This document shows positions 11,306 to 21,400 of a stretch of 64,000 bases of DNA, piece by piece. The notes below the pieces were generated by a model that had not been told where the DNA came from, ran no database searches, and saw only the letters and a list, made by a program, of their open reading frames with translations. The stretch is taken from positions 42,666,001 to 42,730,000 of the forward strand of contig NC_090990.1 of NCBI RefSeq assembly GCF_041146395.1, given 5' to 3'. How positions within the stretch are numbered: the first letter of the stretch is position 1; every line of letters begins with the position of its first letter. A program made the translations under genes and the position numbers. Source of the stretch: Eulemur rufifrons. Taxonomy: Eukaryota > Chordata > Mammalia > Primates > Lemuridae.

Positions 11306-12615
11306 CTTAAATATAAGGATTAAAACTATGAAACTACTAGAAGACAACACAGGGAAAAAGCTCCATGACATTGGTCTGGGCAAGGATTTTTTGGATAAGG
11401 TCTCAAAAGCACAGGCAACAAAAGTAAAAGCAGACAAATGGGGTTATATCAAACTAAAAAGCTCCTGCACAGCAAAGGAACTAATCAACAGAATGAAGAA
11501 ACAACCTACAGAATAGGAGAACATATCACAAACTATACACCTACTAAATGGCTAATATCCAAAATATAATATATAGAGAACTCAATTCAATAGCAAAAAA
11601 ACAAACCCGACTAACAAATGGCTAAAAGACCTGAATAGACATTTCATGAAAGAAGACATACAAATGTCTTCATATAGCCAACAGCTATATGAAAAATTGT
11701 TCAACATTACCAATCATCAGAGAAATGCAAGTCAAAACCACAATGAGATCTCACCTCACCCCAGTTAGGATGGCTGTTATCACAAAGAAAAAAGTAACAA
11801 GCATTGGCAAGGATGTGGAGAAAAGGGAATCCTTACTCAGGTGGAGATGTGAATTAGTACAGCCATTATAGAAAACAGCATGGAGGTTACTAAAAATTAA
11901 ACAGAACTACCACATGACCCAGCAATCCTACTACTCAATATATGCCCAAAGGAAATGAAATCAACATATCAAAGGGAAATCTGCACTCCTACGGTTATTG
12001 TGGCACTATTCACAATAGCCAAGATATGGAATCAACGTAAGTGTCCATCAGTGGATGAATGGATAAAGAAAATGGGTATATATACACAATGGGATATTAT
12101 CCAGCCACAAAAAATCAAATCTGGTAATTTGTGACAACATGGGTGACCATGGAGGACGTTAAATGAAATAAGCCAGACACAGAAAGAGAAAATACCACAT
12201 GATTTCACTCATATGTAGAATCTAAAAACATAGATCTCATAGAAGTAGAGATTATAATGGTGGTTACTAGAGGCTGGCATGCTCGGAGGGGAGAAAGGTT
12301 GGGGAGACTTTGGTCAAAGAATACACAATTACAGTGGAGGAATAAATTGTAAGAGATCTGTATACACCAAGGTGACTATAGTTAATGACAATAAATAATC
12401 TTCTTGAAAAATACAAAGAGAATGCTCTCACCACAAAAACAACTATGTGATGTATTGCATTTGTTAATTAGCTAGACTTCACCAGTCCACGATGTATATA
12501 TACTTCAAAACAACATGTTGTACATGATAAAAAAAAATACAATGTTATCTGTTAATTTTCAATAATTAAATTTTGAAAAAAAAATTTTAAAAATATCAAC
12601 TCCAAAAAAAAAAAA

Positions 12616-13358
12616 TACCAGATGGTATTACAAACAGAAAAGCCCCAGCCACTCGGCAGAAGAGAGGGTTAAAAAAAACTGCACATCAAACTACTTTGTC
12701 TTCTTACATTTGTGCAAAATTAAAATGACTCTTTGCAGAATCCAATTTGGATAAGCCCATGTCAATACTACTAATACAAGCCATCACTAATGACAAGATT
12801 GATAGCTCAGGAGGGCGAGTCATTTCATGTTCGCTGTGCATCATGTTTAATTCGCCAAAAGGAGTTTCTGTGTATAATTAATGCGCTTTTCTTCCTGCCT
12901 TCATTTGGAAACATGTAAAGGGTCTCTAGGGAATTCTGTAAGTTAGAAACAATTAATAAAATAAAACCACTTAATTAAAGAGAATAATTGGAGCCTATTT
13001 TATACCAGAAAATGGAGGGATAAAAATCACTTTGGAAACACATTGTACAAAAATTGCTGAGTTTTAAAAGAAAGAACAATCTGCAGACAGAACACATGTA
13101 AGTCATGTTACTGGACTGATTTCCCAGGCCCTTTGTTCTAAAATGACTGAAATCCAACTGACTTAACATGTATATGAAATGCGTGAGTACTGGCCCTCCA
13201 ATGACAAGTCTCATGCTTATGTAGAAAAACTGCAATCGTTCATTATTTGGATGCACAATTACGGCACCTTTTATATGCCACGTATGTAGGAACCCACAGG
13301 TAAAAAGCAGCCCCTCCCACTGCCTTCCAGAAACTCTTAGTTAGGGGCACAGAGAAGT

Positions 13359-13360
<2 letters not shown>
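12616..13360. other. Single-copy DNA with conserved-element character
   Basis: This stretch is repeat-free. From about 12,690 to 13,000 it has an unusual texture for desert DNA: retained CpGs (GGCGAGTC, GTTCGCTG, ATTCGCC, ATGCGC) next to homeodomain and POU-like cores (GTTTAATTCG, TATAATTAATGCGC, CACTTAATTAAAG). It looks like a conserved non-coding element, but no coding frame or transcript signal is seen. Confidence 0.4.

Positions 13361-13393
<33 letters not shown>
13361..13393 (+). repeat. (AC)n microsatellite
   Basis: A pure 33-base AC dinucleotide run (16.5 units). It explains the Val-Cys run in the minus-strand open frame at 13,243-13,455. Confidence 0.97.
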
Positions 13394-13395
<2 letters not shown>

Positions 13396-13806
13396 TAAAA
13401 TGCAGAGGGATGTGCACTGTGAGGGCACCACAGAGCACGGAGGAAGGGCTCCCATCCCAGCCTAGGAGAAACAAATAATGCTTTCAGATGCCCTGAGTTT
13501 TCAGAAAAAAGAAATGAGCATCTATCAGCATTGAAGGGGGAAAATGCAATGACAGATGTAACATCATATACTGAGTCACAGACACACGAATGCACACATT
13601 GCTTTGGTGATTTACATAAAACTCCGTATGTCCCAAGAAGAGAGTATATGTTTTAGAGCAGAAAGAGATAAAGATGGAAATCAGATGGGTAAGGAGCATG
13701 GACATGAAATCAGATAAGTAGTTCAAATCACATAATTGTGTGACCGTATATGTATGTAACTCCAGGCTTCAGTTTCCTCTTGAATAAAAATGCAGGTCTA
13801 GGAACA
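13394..13806. other. Single-copy DNA, no gene seen
   Basis: No repeat recognised apart from a possible MIR scrap at 13,720-13,800 (CTTCAGTTTCCTCTTGAATAAAAATG). Confidence 0.45.
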
Positions 13807-14216
13807 ACCAGATGGTAGCACACTGAATTATGGTTCCTAATATCTGTGTCCTTTCAATAAAAAGATTATTCACCCCTATCCTTTGTCATGTGACTGCTAT
13901 CACCTCAAGGTAGATGGAGAATATTCCCTGCCCCGCTGTCAGGGTTGGCCATGTGGTTTGCTCTGGTGAATGGAATGTGAGTGGACATAATGGACACCAA
14001 AACTGAGCGGAAACTGTAAACACACTTATGGCATTCAGTTGAGACTTTTGCATTTCTGCCCTCTGACATGAGAACCACATGGCCCGGATGGGGCTATTCT
14101 CTGAGGCTGAATCCCTGGAATGAAAAGACTTTTTGGAATAGAGCTGATGAGAACTGCAGCAAACCTACAGAACTACTGAAATACTGGTGTGGCTTGTTAC
14201 TACCATGGCAAAATAT
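13807..14216 (+). mobile_element. MLT1-like MaLR solo LTR, old
   Basis: The order of short matches fits an old MLT1-type LTR: 'TTATGGTTCC..ATCTGTGTCC', 'CCTTTGTCATGTGACTGCTAT', 'GGCCATGTGGTTTGCTCTGGTGAATGGAATGTGAGTGGACATAATG', 'CTCTGACATGAGAACCACATG' and a terminal 'GTGTGGCTTGTTACTACC..ATACA'-like end. No internal viral genes are present. Confidence 0.65.
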
Positions 14217-14524
14217 CACCAATACATAGACAAATCATTAGCTCATTGTCCAAGAGGAAGACAAACAGGCAATGATACAACAATCAGAAAAGTATCATGA
14301 TAAATATACGCATAGGATAGTATTAAAGAACCAATAACTTATCTAAAGACACTTATCCCATATTAGGCATTTAATCAGTGTTTAATTCCTTTACCTTGGA
14401 CCTTCCAGGAAGAGCCAAAAGTCTCAGAGTTATGCAATTACAAAGAAGTTCATGCCAAAGCATAAATACATTACTTTGTTCCATATTCGATACCTGCCAT
14501 CAGATTTAATCGGACATATTCCAG
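14217..14524. other. Single-copy DNA, no gene seen
   Basis: No gene or repeat recognised. Confidence 0.4.
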
Positions 14525-14725
14525 CCTGGCTCTCATACTTACTTTGGGCAAGTCCTTAAGCTATTTGTGCCTCAATGTTCTCATCTGTAAATTGACAAAG
14601 CAACACTACCTACTTCAAACAGCAGTTCTGAAAATTAGATTAGTTAAGCCATGTGGAGTCCTTAAAAGAGAGCCTAACACACAACACTTGTTCAATCAAT
14701 GTAAGCCATTGTTAGTATTTGTTAC
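14525..14725 (+). repeat. MIR SINE
   Basis: Plus orientation: 'CTGGCTCTCATACTTACTTTGGGCAAGTCC', 'TGTGCCTCAATGTTCTCATCTGTAAATTG', then 'AGAGAGCCTAACACACAACACTTGTTCAATCAATG'. The head is missing. Confidence 0.8.
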
Positions 14726-14847
14726 AATTATTCAATAACTATAAACTTGCTGCAATTTACTTATGGGAGATTACTCCTACACCTTCTCAATGACACCAAC
14801 TGTAAAACATTTTTTTTTAATGTTTAACTATGAACTGATCACCCACT

Positions 14848-15166
14848 GCTATGTTCTGAATGTTTGTGTCCCCCTAAAATTCATGTTGAAACCTACTCAG
14901 TAGTGTGATGGCATTGGGCAGGTGGGGACTTCTTGAAGTCATGGGGTCATGAGGCTGAGCCGTGGTGATTGGGATTAGTCCCCTACAAAAGAGGCCTTAG
15001 AGAGCTGCCTTTCTCCCTTTCACTATGTGAGGATGTAACTTGAGGTGCCATCTATGAACCAGAAAGCAGGCCCTCCTCACCAGACACCAAATCTGTCAGC
15101 ACCATGATCTTTATAAGTTACCCAGTATATGGTATTTTTTTATAGTAGCCTGAATAGACTAAGACA
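14848..15166 (+). mobile_element. MaLR-type solo LTR
   Basis: Contains 'TGTTCTGAATGTTTGTGTCCCCCTAAAATTCATGTTGAAACC', 'GTGATGGCATTGGGCAGGTGGGG', 'GTCATGAGGCTGAGCC', 'GATTGGGATTAGTCCCCTACAAAAGAGGCC', 'CATCTATGAACCAGAAAGCAGGCCCTC', and ends 'GGTATTTTTTTATAGTAGCCTGAATAGACTAAGACA'. The ending and sequence are those of MaLR-related LTRs; the exact subfamily is not assigned. It is an LTR only, with no viral coding region. Confidence 0.75.
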
Positions 15167-15834
15167 CCCACCCGAAATATAGCATGCACGTGCACACACG
15201 CACACAAACACACACATGCACTCTCTACCAATACAAAATCCCTTATCTTTTACTGTTGGTTCTCTGTCGCCATCTTTGAATAAATAATAAGCAAAGTTGT
15301 TTTCAAGTCCTTTGAAACCTTTTAGTGAAAAGACACAGTGATGAGATATTTGGGCTGTGTATAGTACACCTCCCAAGATAGGTTACTACTTTTCATTTCT
15401 TAGATGAATTCCTTACAGTGAGTTTCCATTTTAATTTCACAACTCCAAAATACTTGCTCAGATCATTAAAAAGCAACCTTTTAAAGTTTATTCATTCATT
15501 AGCAAAATGGATCTTTTTGTCTTCAAACGGTTGGTCTGCTGTCTTAGTGACTCTAATATCTAAGTCAGTGGGTCTTAAACTTTGAGCGTTACAGACCCCT
15601 CTCACAGTGACAGAAACAGTGGACACCCTTTACAGACAAACACATGTCAAGAATTCGGAATCCTGGTCACATTCTCCTCCGAAGTTCCACAGCGGAGAGA
15701 TGGTGGGATGGCCAGGCCTCTGATGACAGAGGTGTGTGGGTGAAGGACTCCCATGACGTAGAATAGTTCCCAACTGCAGGGTATGAGGGATGGAGGCCCA
15801 AACAGATCTCACCCGGGACAAGCATCCAAAACAT
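15167..15834. other. Single-copy DNA with a short CA stretch
   Basis: Contains an imperfect (CA)n patch at 15,188-15,213. A possible hAT-related scrap lies near 15,567-15,610 (GTGGGTCTTAAACTTTGAGCG..ACAGACCCCT). No gene. Confidence 0.4.
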
Positions 15835-16010
15835 GGGATCCAGTGAGCCGACTCTGCCTCAATTCCTGTGCTCAATTTCCTCATTGCAAAATGGGGATGA
15901 TAACAGTTCTCACCTCATAGTGTTGCCGTGTAAACTAAATGAGGTAAGATATGGAAATTGCTGGGCACAGTGCCTGGCCCATCGTAAGCTCTTCATAAAT
16001 ATGAGCTACT
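15835..16010 (+). repeat. MIR SINE
   Basis: Plus orientation: 'CTCAATTTCCTCATTGCAAAATGGGGATGATAACAG', 'CTCACCTCATAGTGTTGCCGTGTAAACTAAATGAGG', 'GGGCACAGTGCCTGGCCCATCGTAAGCTCTTCATAAATATG'. Confidence 0.88.
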
Positions 16011-16769
16011 GCTCCCACCATAGGCTGCAGGACCCTGGGGCCCGGAAAGAGAAATAACCGCCCAAACCCGAACAACTAGTCAGCGGTAGGGCTGGATGAA
16101 GTGCCGAGGGGCTCCGTGAAGACAGCTTACGAGGGAGCCAAGTGCTGCAGCGAGCAAACCAAGGCTCTAGAAATAAGAAGTGCTAAAATCAGCTGATATT
16201 TGTTTGTAGCTCAGCTGTTCCACTGCACCAGCTGCTCGGAACTTTCAGACGTGTCCTAGCACAGCACAGAATCACCCCATCCTATATTCATTCCATCAGC
16301 CTCAAATCTAATTTCAGTCTTACAGAGATTTTTTTGAAAGGGACCTAAAATTGAATATCTATTCCTATTTATAGTAAAGGGACATTTCCTAAGAAAGAGC
16401 CTTGTAAGGAAGGATTCAGATCTCTTTCCTCAGCAGTTTTCCCCCTTGGCCATTCTGGGTCTATTTTGATTTCTTCCCTCATTGAAGCATGTCTGAGGCT
16501 CTCACTGCTGATGGAGTAGCAGCTTATCGACATGTTCATGGCTATGGGGTGTGCCTAGGGCTGGCATTAATGGGACCAGGCCCAGAAGTCATCACTGCCC
16601 CAACTTTGGGGATGGGAAGACAATGATCTCAAGAGCAAATGCCAAGCATATTTCTAGGGAAGTATGGAAGAACCAACCCAAATGAAAATTCTAAAATTAT
16701 AATCTCGGTAGCATGGGAAATTATTTAAAATTAAAAGACAAACTGTCAGACATGGTCTAGTCACAGAGG
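16011..16769. other. Single-copy DNA, no gene seen
   Basis: No repeat or gene recognised; moderately mixed base composition. Confidence 0.45.
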
Positions 16770-16865
16770 TGAGCCAAACTGGGACAAGAGGCCTGGGTTA
16801 CTGGTCCCACACTGCCATTCACTGGTTGGGAAACCGTGGGAATCATCCTGCTGTGCACCCAGGCA
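16770..16865 (+). repeat. MIR SINE fragment
   Basis: Only the middle is left: 'AGAGGCCTGGGTTACTGGTCCC' and 'CACTGCCATTCACTGGTTGG'. Confidence 0.45.
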
Positions 16866-16924
16866 GAGGCAAGATACCAAATGGTCTATGAAGACCTTTT
16901 TAGCTTAAGAATATAACTTGAAAA

Positions 16925-16957
16925 TTATATTCAGCTTATATAGTTATATTCAGCTTA
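16925..16957 (+). repeat. Short tandem repeat, 19-bp unit
   Basis: The phrase TTATATTCAGCTTA occurs at 16,925 and again at 16,944, giving about 1.7 copies of a 19-bp unit. A weaker third echo (GTAGCTTATATG) follows. Confidence 0.85.
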
Positions 16958-16974
16958 CAGGTAGCTTATATGTA

Positions 16975-17665
16975 ATAAGGGACAGATGGATATTTATAGC
17001 AATGTATTTCCTAACAGCCAAAAACTGAAAACTAGCCAAACGTCCCTCATTAGTGGAACAGAAAATAAAGGGATACTTAGAATGGAATATTACACAGCAA
17101 TGAAAATTAATGAACTATGTTGACACACATCAATATCAAGAAATCTTGAAACTACAATGAGAACCAAAGCCACAAGAACATTTACAATATGATTCCATTT
17201 ACATAAAGTTCAACAGCAGGCAAAATGAAATGAAATAATAAATTGTATTAGGAATACATATGAAATGACCTCAAGGAAATGATTAATACAAAATTCAGGC
17301 TAGAGCCAGGCACAGTGGCTACTGCCTGTAACCCCAGCTACTCGGGAGGCTGAGGTAGAAGGGCTGCTTCAAGCCTGGAGTTTGAGACCAGCCTGAGTAA
17401 CATCACAAGACTTCATCTCTAAAAAAATTGTTAAATGAAATTTTAAAAATTCAGGCTAGAAGTTACCTGGGGAGGCGGGGAGCAGGATGCTATCAAGGAA
17501 GGGCCTTTAGGTGGCTTCTGAAGACTCATGACATTCTACTCCTTGGCCTGAGGAGTGGGCACCTAGGTTTTTATTATCATTGTTCATTAAATCATCCTTA
17601 TTATGTTATCACAGACTTTTTTGTACATATTCTGTACTTGATAATACAAAACAGGTTATATTAGA
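16975..17665 (+). mobile_element. Old L1 LINE 3' end (L1M-age), split by an Alu monomer
   Basis: The end of ORF2 and start of the 3' UTR are recognisable: 'ATTTATAGCAATGTATTTCCTAACAGCCAAAAACTGAAAAC', 'GAATGGAATATTACACAGCAATGAAAATTAATGAAC', 'AATATGATTCCATTTACATAAAGTTCAACAGCAGGCAAAA', resuming after the SINE with 'TTACCTGGGGAGGCGGGG' (the GTTGCC..GGGGATGGGG block). It is heavily diverged. Confidence 0.75.
17305..17445 (+). mobile_element. Free Alu monomer (FLAM/FAM-type SINE) with perfect target-site duplication
   Basis: A 141-bp insertion starts 'GCCAGGCACAGTGGCTACTGCC' and ends in an A/T-rich tail. It is flanked by a perfect 15-bp duplication AAAATTCAGGCTAGA (17,290-17,304 and 17,446-17,460). 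The 5' half carries the 7SL-like 'CCAGCTACTCGGGAGGCTGAGG' and the 3' half 'GAGTTTGAGACCAGCCTGAGTAACAT', a combination expected of fossil Alu monomers rather than of a dimer arm. It lies in the same orientation as the host L1. Confidence 0.88.
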
Positions 17666-17790
17666 AAAAATAAAGAGTCTAAAGGGCCTCAATATTTTAA
17701 AAAGAAGGACTATAATAATATATTCCAACCAAATACAAAATACAACATTAAACCCCACAACAGTTTGAAGACACAGGTAATATTAATAAT

Positions 17791-17910
17791 ATCTTCAGTG
17801 TGCAGACGAGGAAACCGTGGTTCTCAGCAGTTGAGTAAAGTGGAGAGACCACAATTCAGGTGAGGTCTCTCTGACTGCAAAATCCATGTGCTGTCCACCA
17901 TGCCAGGCTT
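17791..17910 (-). repeat. MIR SINE fragment
   Basis: Minus orientation: 'CAGACGAGGAAACCGTGGTTCTCAG', 'GACTGCAAAATCCATGTGCTGTCCACCATGCC'. Confidence 0.65.
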
Positions 17911-17929
17911 TTGATACACAGGGCAAGTA

Positions 17930-18085
17930 TAGTATAATCACTCTCCCCATGCTACAGAGAAGGAAAGAGTCTCAGAAAGATGTTGTATCTTGCTGGAGGT
18001 TGCCCGGGAATTTATAATTATAAGGGCAGAAGTGAATAATCTGACCCTAAAAGTCCAGGCTCCTTCCAGTGTGCCTTGTTGAGTC
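17930..18085 (-). repeat. MIR SINE fragment
   Basis: Minus orientation: 'CTCCCCATGCTACAGAGAAGGAAAGAGTCTCAGAAAG', 'TCTTGCTGGAGGTTGCC' and 'AGTCCAGGCTCCTTCCAG'. It directly follows another MIR fragment, so two copies lie head-to-tail. Confidence 0.6.
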
Positions 18086-18824
18086 CTGTAAACTGTAGGC
18101 AAGGAGAAACTGGTATTTACATGCTAGTTGCAAAAGACAGAAAATACACTAAGCATCTCCAATTTATCCCCTTTTGAACTGGTTTACATGAGGTCAGAGA
18201 CTTTATCTTCTGATTCATGCAGCAGTAGAAAGATGGCAGAAAGTCAGGACAGTGCAAACCGCTGGCCAGAATATAATTTTCATATCCAAATGTGCCCTGC
18301 TCTTTGCAGGACGAGCTGTCACCAAGGACAGTATGTGCAAATATGTGCCTGCCTTCCTCCTCCCAGACCAAAATAGCAAAATGGCTTTACTCCATATTCT
18401 GATACCTATGGATTTTCCCATTTAAATAGGGCTATTATCTTTCCTGTTTATGAGTTTGTTTCTCATCTCAGGAAATTTCAACCCACACATAAGCTACAAA
18501 TATGCTTCCTTTCATTTTTTGTTCCTTACTCTTAATTAGGTAGTAAAATGCAACCCACCTACATGAACAAGATGAGTAAAAGAAAGTAATAGCTAAATGC
18601 ATTTTTCACTTTCCACAGAGCGATTTGTTAAGTGGAGAGGCAGGAAGTCCCCTCCAGCAAACCACGCAGTGCTTCCCCCGAGATGGAGGGTTGGGTTGTT
18701 TACACCCATCACTAAATGTCAGAGCTGAAAGAGACACTAGGAATCCGCCCCATTATCTAGCACAGTATTTGGCACATGGCAGTGGGTTACAAAATGTCTG
18801 AAAAGTAAATAAAAGCTCATAATT
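18086..18824. other. Single-copy DNA, no gene seen
   Basis: No gene recognised. At 18,720-18,800 there is a scrap resembling a CORE-SINE/MIR ('GTCAGAGCTGAAAGAGACACTAGGAATCC', 'TAGCACAGTATTTGGCACATGG'). Confidence 0.45.
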
Positions 18825-19085
18825 ACAGTAGTTAATGCATATAGAAAAAGCTTATCACATGTCAGATACTATTCTAAGCATTATACCTACATTAATTAAC
18901 TAATTTTTACAATAATCTCAAAAGTTGTGCTGTTATTATCCTCACCTTAAAGACAAGGAAACAGAGGTTTAACATGATTAAGCAACTTGCCCCACATCAG
19001 CGAGTGACCGCCAGCGAGTGACAGCACCAAGATCCAGGCTGTCGGCTGCAGAGTCTGTGTTCTTAACCCCCAAGCTGTTCTGAAT
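18825..19085 (-). repeat. MIR SINE, near full length, with a 14-bp internal duplication
   Basis: Minus orientation: 'CTTATCACATGTCAGATACTATTCTAAGCATTATACC', 'TTATTATCCTCACCTTAAAGACAAGGAAACAGAGG', 'GCAACTTGCCCCACATCAGCGAGTGAC'. The phrase CAGCGAGTGAC is repeated 14 bp apart (18,998 and 19,012), a small later duplication. It ends 'GTCTGTGTTCTTAACCCCCAAGCTGTTCTG'. Confidence 0.9.
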
Positions 19086-19324
19086 ATTTCTTAGCAGAGA
19101 TGGGAAGAATGAAGCCCAGGAATGTAAAATGACCATATAAGTCACACAAAATGGTACTCTGGGAAAAAGCAAGAGCGTTGAAAGTGTTGAAGCCTAAATG
19201 ACAGTTTCCCATCAGAGCAAGGTGCCTTACTTATTTGGGGACCTGAGCAACACACATTTCCAAAGACCTACTAGGGCTTGAGCACCAGTGACTCAAAGAT
19301 TGCAGAACTGGTATCAGTCTAATA

Positions 19325-19450
19325 TTTTACATGTTTCCATTTGTTCCTCTGCAAAATGAAGCCAGTAACACCTACCTCAGCAGACTGCAGTGAGAATCAC
19401 ATCAGTAAAAGAGCAAATGTTCCCAAAATGGCAGCTATCAAAAGAAACCA
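19325..19450 (+). repeat. MIR SINE fragment
   Basis: Plus orientation: 'TTTGTTCCTCTGCAAAATGAAGCCAGTAACACCTACCTCAG', 'GTGAGAATCACATCAG'. Confidence 0.55.
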
Positions 19451-19739
19451 TGTAAGTTCCCGTCTAACCACCATGCCACACACTTACCCTCCCATTGAAT
19501 ATAGGTAAATTTACCAAAGTGGTATTTTCACTTCTCATCTCCCAGAACTAGCAAAAGGCTCATTCTGGAAACATACTAAAAAGGTCACAAGTCAAGGTGG
19601 GGGTCAGTGGGTAGAGACCGAAAGGATTAGCTCAGGATTCTAGGTAGGTAAGCATTACATTTGCTCCATCACAGTGCCAGAAAATGCCCAAAGGAATTCA
19701 CCCAAATCAAAGGGATACATAATAGCACTTAATGGGTAC

Positions 19740-19905
19740 AGCTGGACTGCTGGAGCTAGCTAGACTCAGTGTTGCGCCCTGACTCCTCCACCTGCTGGCA
19801 GTGGGTCCGGCAACCTCTCCAGGACTTGGTCCTCATTCCTGCAATGGACGCTGTGAGGATTCATGACCATGGCTAGCACAAAGCAAGAGCTCCATCAGTG
19901 AGAGT
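19740..19905 (+). repeat. MIR SINE, diverged
   Basis: Plus orientation: 'TGACTCCTCCACCTGCTGGCAGTG', 'CCGGCAACCTCTCCAGGACTTGG', 'TTCCTGCAATGGACGCTGTGAGGATTC', 'CTAGCACAAAGCAAGAGCTCC'. Confidence 0.55.
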
Positions 19906-20845
19906 AAAAACCCTACAACTCATAGGATAAGGGAGAGACAGAAAAGAGAACCAACCCTCCCCAAGGGGTAGATATCCAAGTAGTATCAAGGTTATATAAA
20001 TTCAAAAGATTATTTAAGAAGAAGAAATTAAAAAGTCAGAAACATATAATTTTCCCCTATAGCCCTAAGTGCTTAATATTCTTAATAAACATTTTTCTTT
20101 TTTCACATTTTGCCCATCTACCACAAACAGAAAAGTAGCAGATAAGAAATATGAGTGATGCACGTATCTGTCCCCAAGCATCCGTCTACAAAGTGGATAT
20201 AGAGGACATTTTATTATATTGAACCAACAATTAACATTCACAGAATGTATACTTCCATGTAATCATATCAGCTCACTGAATCCTAAACAGTCTCGTACTC
20301 CCAGAGGTGACACAGCTTCCGCGGTTGGGCTCTGGATTTAGGCTTGGGATGAAATCAAGGCTCTGCTAGGAACCTACTAGGAAAACTCCTCCTCTAGAAC
20401 ATGGGGGTCATGTTAATACCCAAGCACTTAACACAGGGCCAGAGCCCTAGTGCGGGGGGTGGGGGGTGGGAGGAGTAGGTCTATGTGAGTATATGGAAAG
20501 TAAGTGTTATTGTAATGATCATATTGATTTTTGCTGCATGAGGGTAAGAATATTACTGAGTGACTGAACCAACATCACCCAGCTACGCAGTCCTGGCACT
20601 AAGTCTTAAACGAAGCCGTGTGCTCTCCCATGGCATTACGCTAACATTCTTTCTGGGTTTCCTTCCTGGCTCAGCGTTTCTTTTCAGCCCTTGTAATAAA
20701 CAACACTCTGCCTGCAATGACCATCACAATCCCAAGTTTCACCTGCAACAAGAGCCTCCACGGACACCTCCCCCCACCCCCATGACACCATCTTCCTACC
20801 TCTAATTCTGGGCTCTCCGGGCACCATCTGTTTCTCAGCCTCCTC
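19906..20845. other. Single-copy DNA with a G-rich run and possible L2/MIR scraps
   Basis: 20,320-20,440 may be a worn MIR (GGGCTCTGGATTTAGGC, CAGGGCCAGAGCC). 20,454-20,473 is a G-run cluster (G6-T-G6-T-G3-A-G2). 20,740-20,800 is C-rich. No gene. Confidence 0.4.
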
Positions 20846-20956
20846 ACTAAAAGGTGAGCTCCTGAGGTCAGGGGCCATGTCTTGCTGAGTGCTGTGTCTT
20901 ATCACCCAACACAGAGCAGCAGCTCAGGAAATACTTGCTAATGAATGAATGATTAC
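20846..20956 (+). repeat. L2 LINE 3' end
   Basis: Plus orientation: 'GGTGAGCTCCTGAGGTCAGGGGCCATGTCTTG', 'ATCACCCAACACAGAGCAGCAGCTCAGG', ending AATGAATGAATGATT. Confidence 0.85.
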
Positions 20957-21304
20957 AACAAGGAGGGTGCAAAATAAAATAACAAGCTGGATGCCTTAGT
21001 GAAAGGATAACTGACCAGGTAACAGACCTGGATTTCAAGTTGCGGCTTTGCCAGTAACTGGTTTGTTTTTTTAAAAATTTCAACAGAACAATGCCCATTC
21101 TCTAGACCCCTGTTTACTCATAAAGTAAAAGAAAAGAGTTGCACTTGACTAAGTTATTGTATTTTGCGCCAATGTTTTAGCAGTCTAGGAAAATCACTGT
21201 TTATCCGTGCATGTGAATCTGATGTCTAATTTTATTGGGGTAAGGGTGAGAGTGAGAAAGAGAGAAAGAAAAACTGAGATTTAAAAGACAAACAGCAAAA
21301 CAAA

Positions 21305-21400
21305 ACCTATGACCTTGGACAAGTCATTTCAACTCCCAGCGACTTACAGTTTCCTCATCTGTAAACAGAGAAGGTTGAACTAGGTCACTTCTTCCCTCCT
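21305..21400 (+). repeat. MIR SINE fragment
   Basis: Plus orientation: 'CTATGACCTTGGACAAGTCATTTCAACTC', 'CAGTTTCCTCATCTGTAAACAGAGAAGG'. Confidence 0.8.

Larger units (their letters stand above)
10391..12200 (+). pseudogene. L1 ORF2 3' half, broken and split by Alu
   Basis: Fragments in order are: the 'YRFNAIPI'-like stretch near 10,480, the 'KTVTQ..'-like stretch near 10,650, 'DLNIR' at 10,905, the Alu, then '[19 protein letters not shown]' resuming at 11,302 and '[20 protein letters not shown]' near 11,730. Stops and shifts are common, so no protein is possible. Confidence 0.85.
9719..12615 (+). mobile_element. L1 LINE with inverted 5' part and nested Alu
   Basis: This is one L1 insertion whose 5' piece (9,719-10,390) lies in minus orientation and whose 3' piece (10,391 to about 12,615) lies in plus orientation. 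The inverted piece ends in ORF2 at the residues matching '..TLMEEIEEAT', and the plus piece resumes with the residues that follow in ORF2 (the NKWKDI-like stretch). Almost nothing is lost at the switch, which is the signature of twin priming. The 3' part runs through the ORF2 C-terminus, the 3' UTR and A-rich ends near 12,570 and 12,605. The 3' UTR resembles L1MA/L1PB-age elements. A lemur Alu later inserted at 10,919. All reading frames are broken. Confidence 0.92.

Noticed and set aside
11204..11516. Open frames with long Lys or Phe runs
   Set aside because: Products of the Alu A51 tail joined to a fragment of L1 ORF2.
13243..13455. Minus-strand open frame with a Val-Cys run
   Set aside because: The run is the translation of the (AC)n microsatellite.
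20454..20473. Canonical G-quadruplex
   Set aside because: G6-T-G6-T-G3-A-G2 gives only three separate runs of three or more G with proper loops; weaker than the 33,710 and 58.6-kb motifs.
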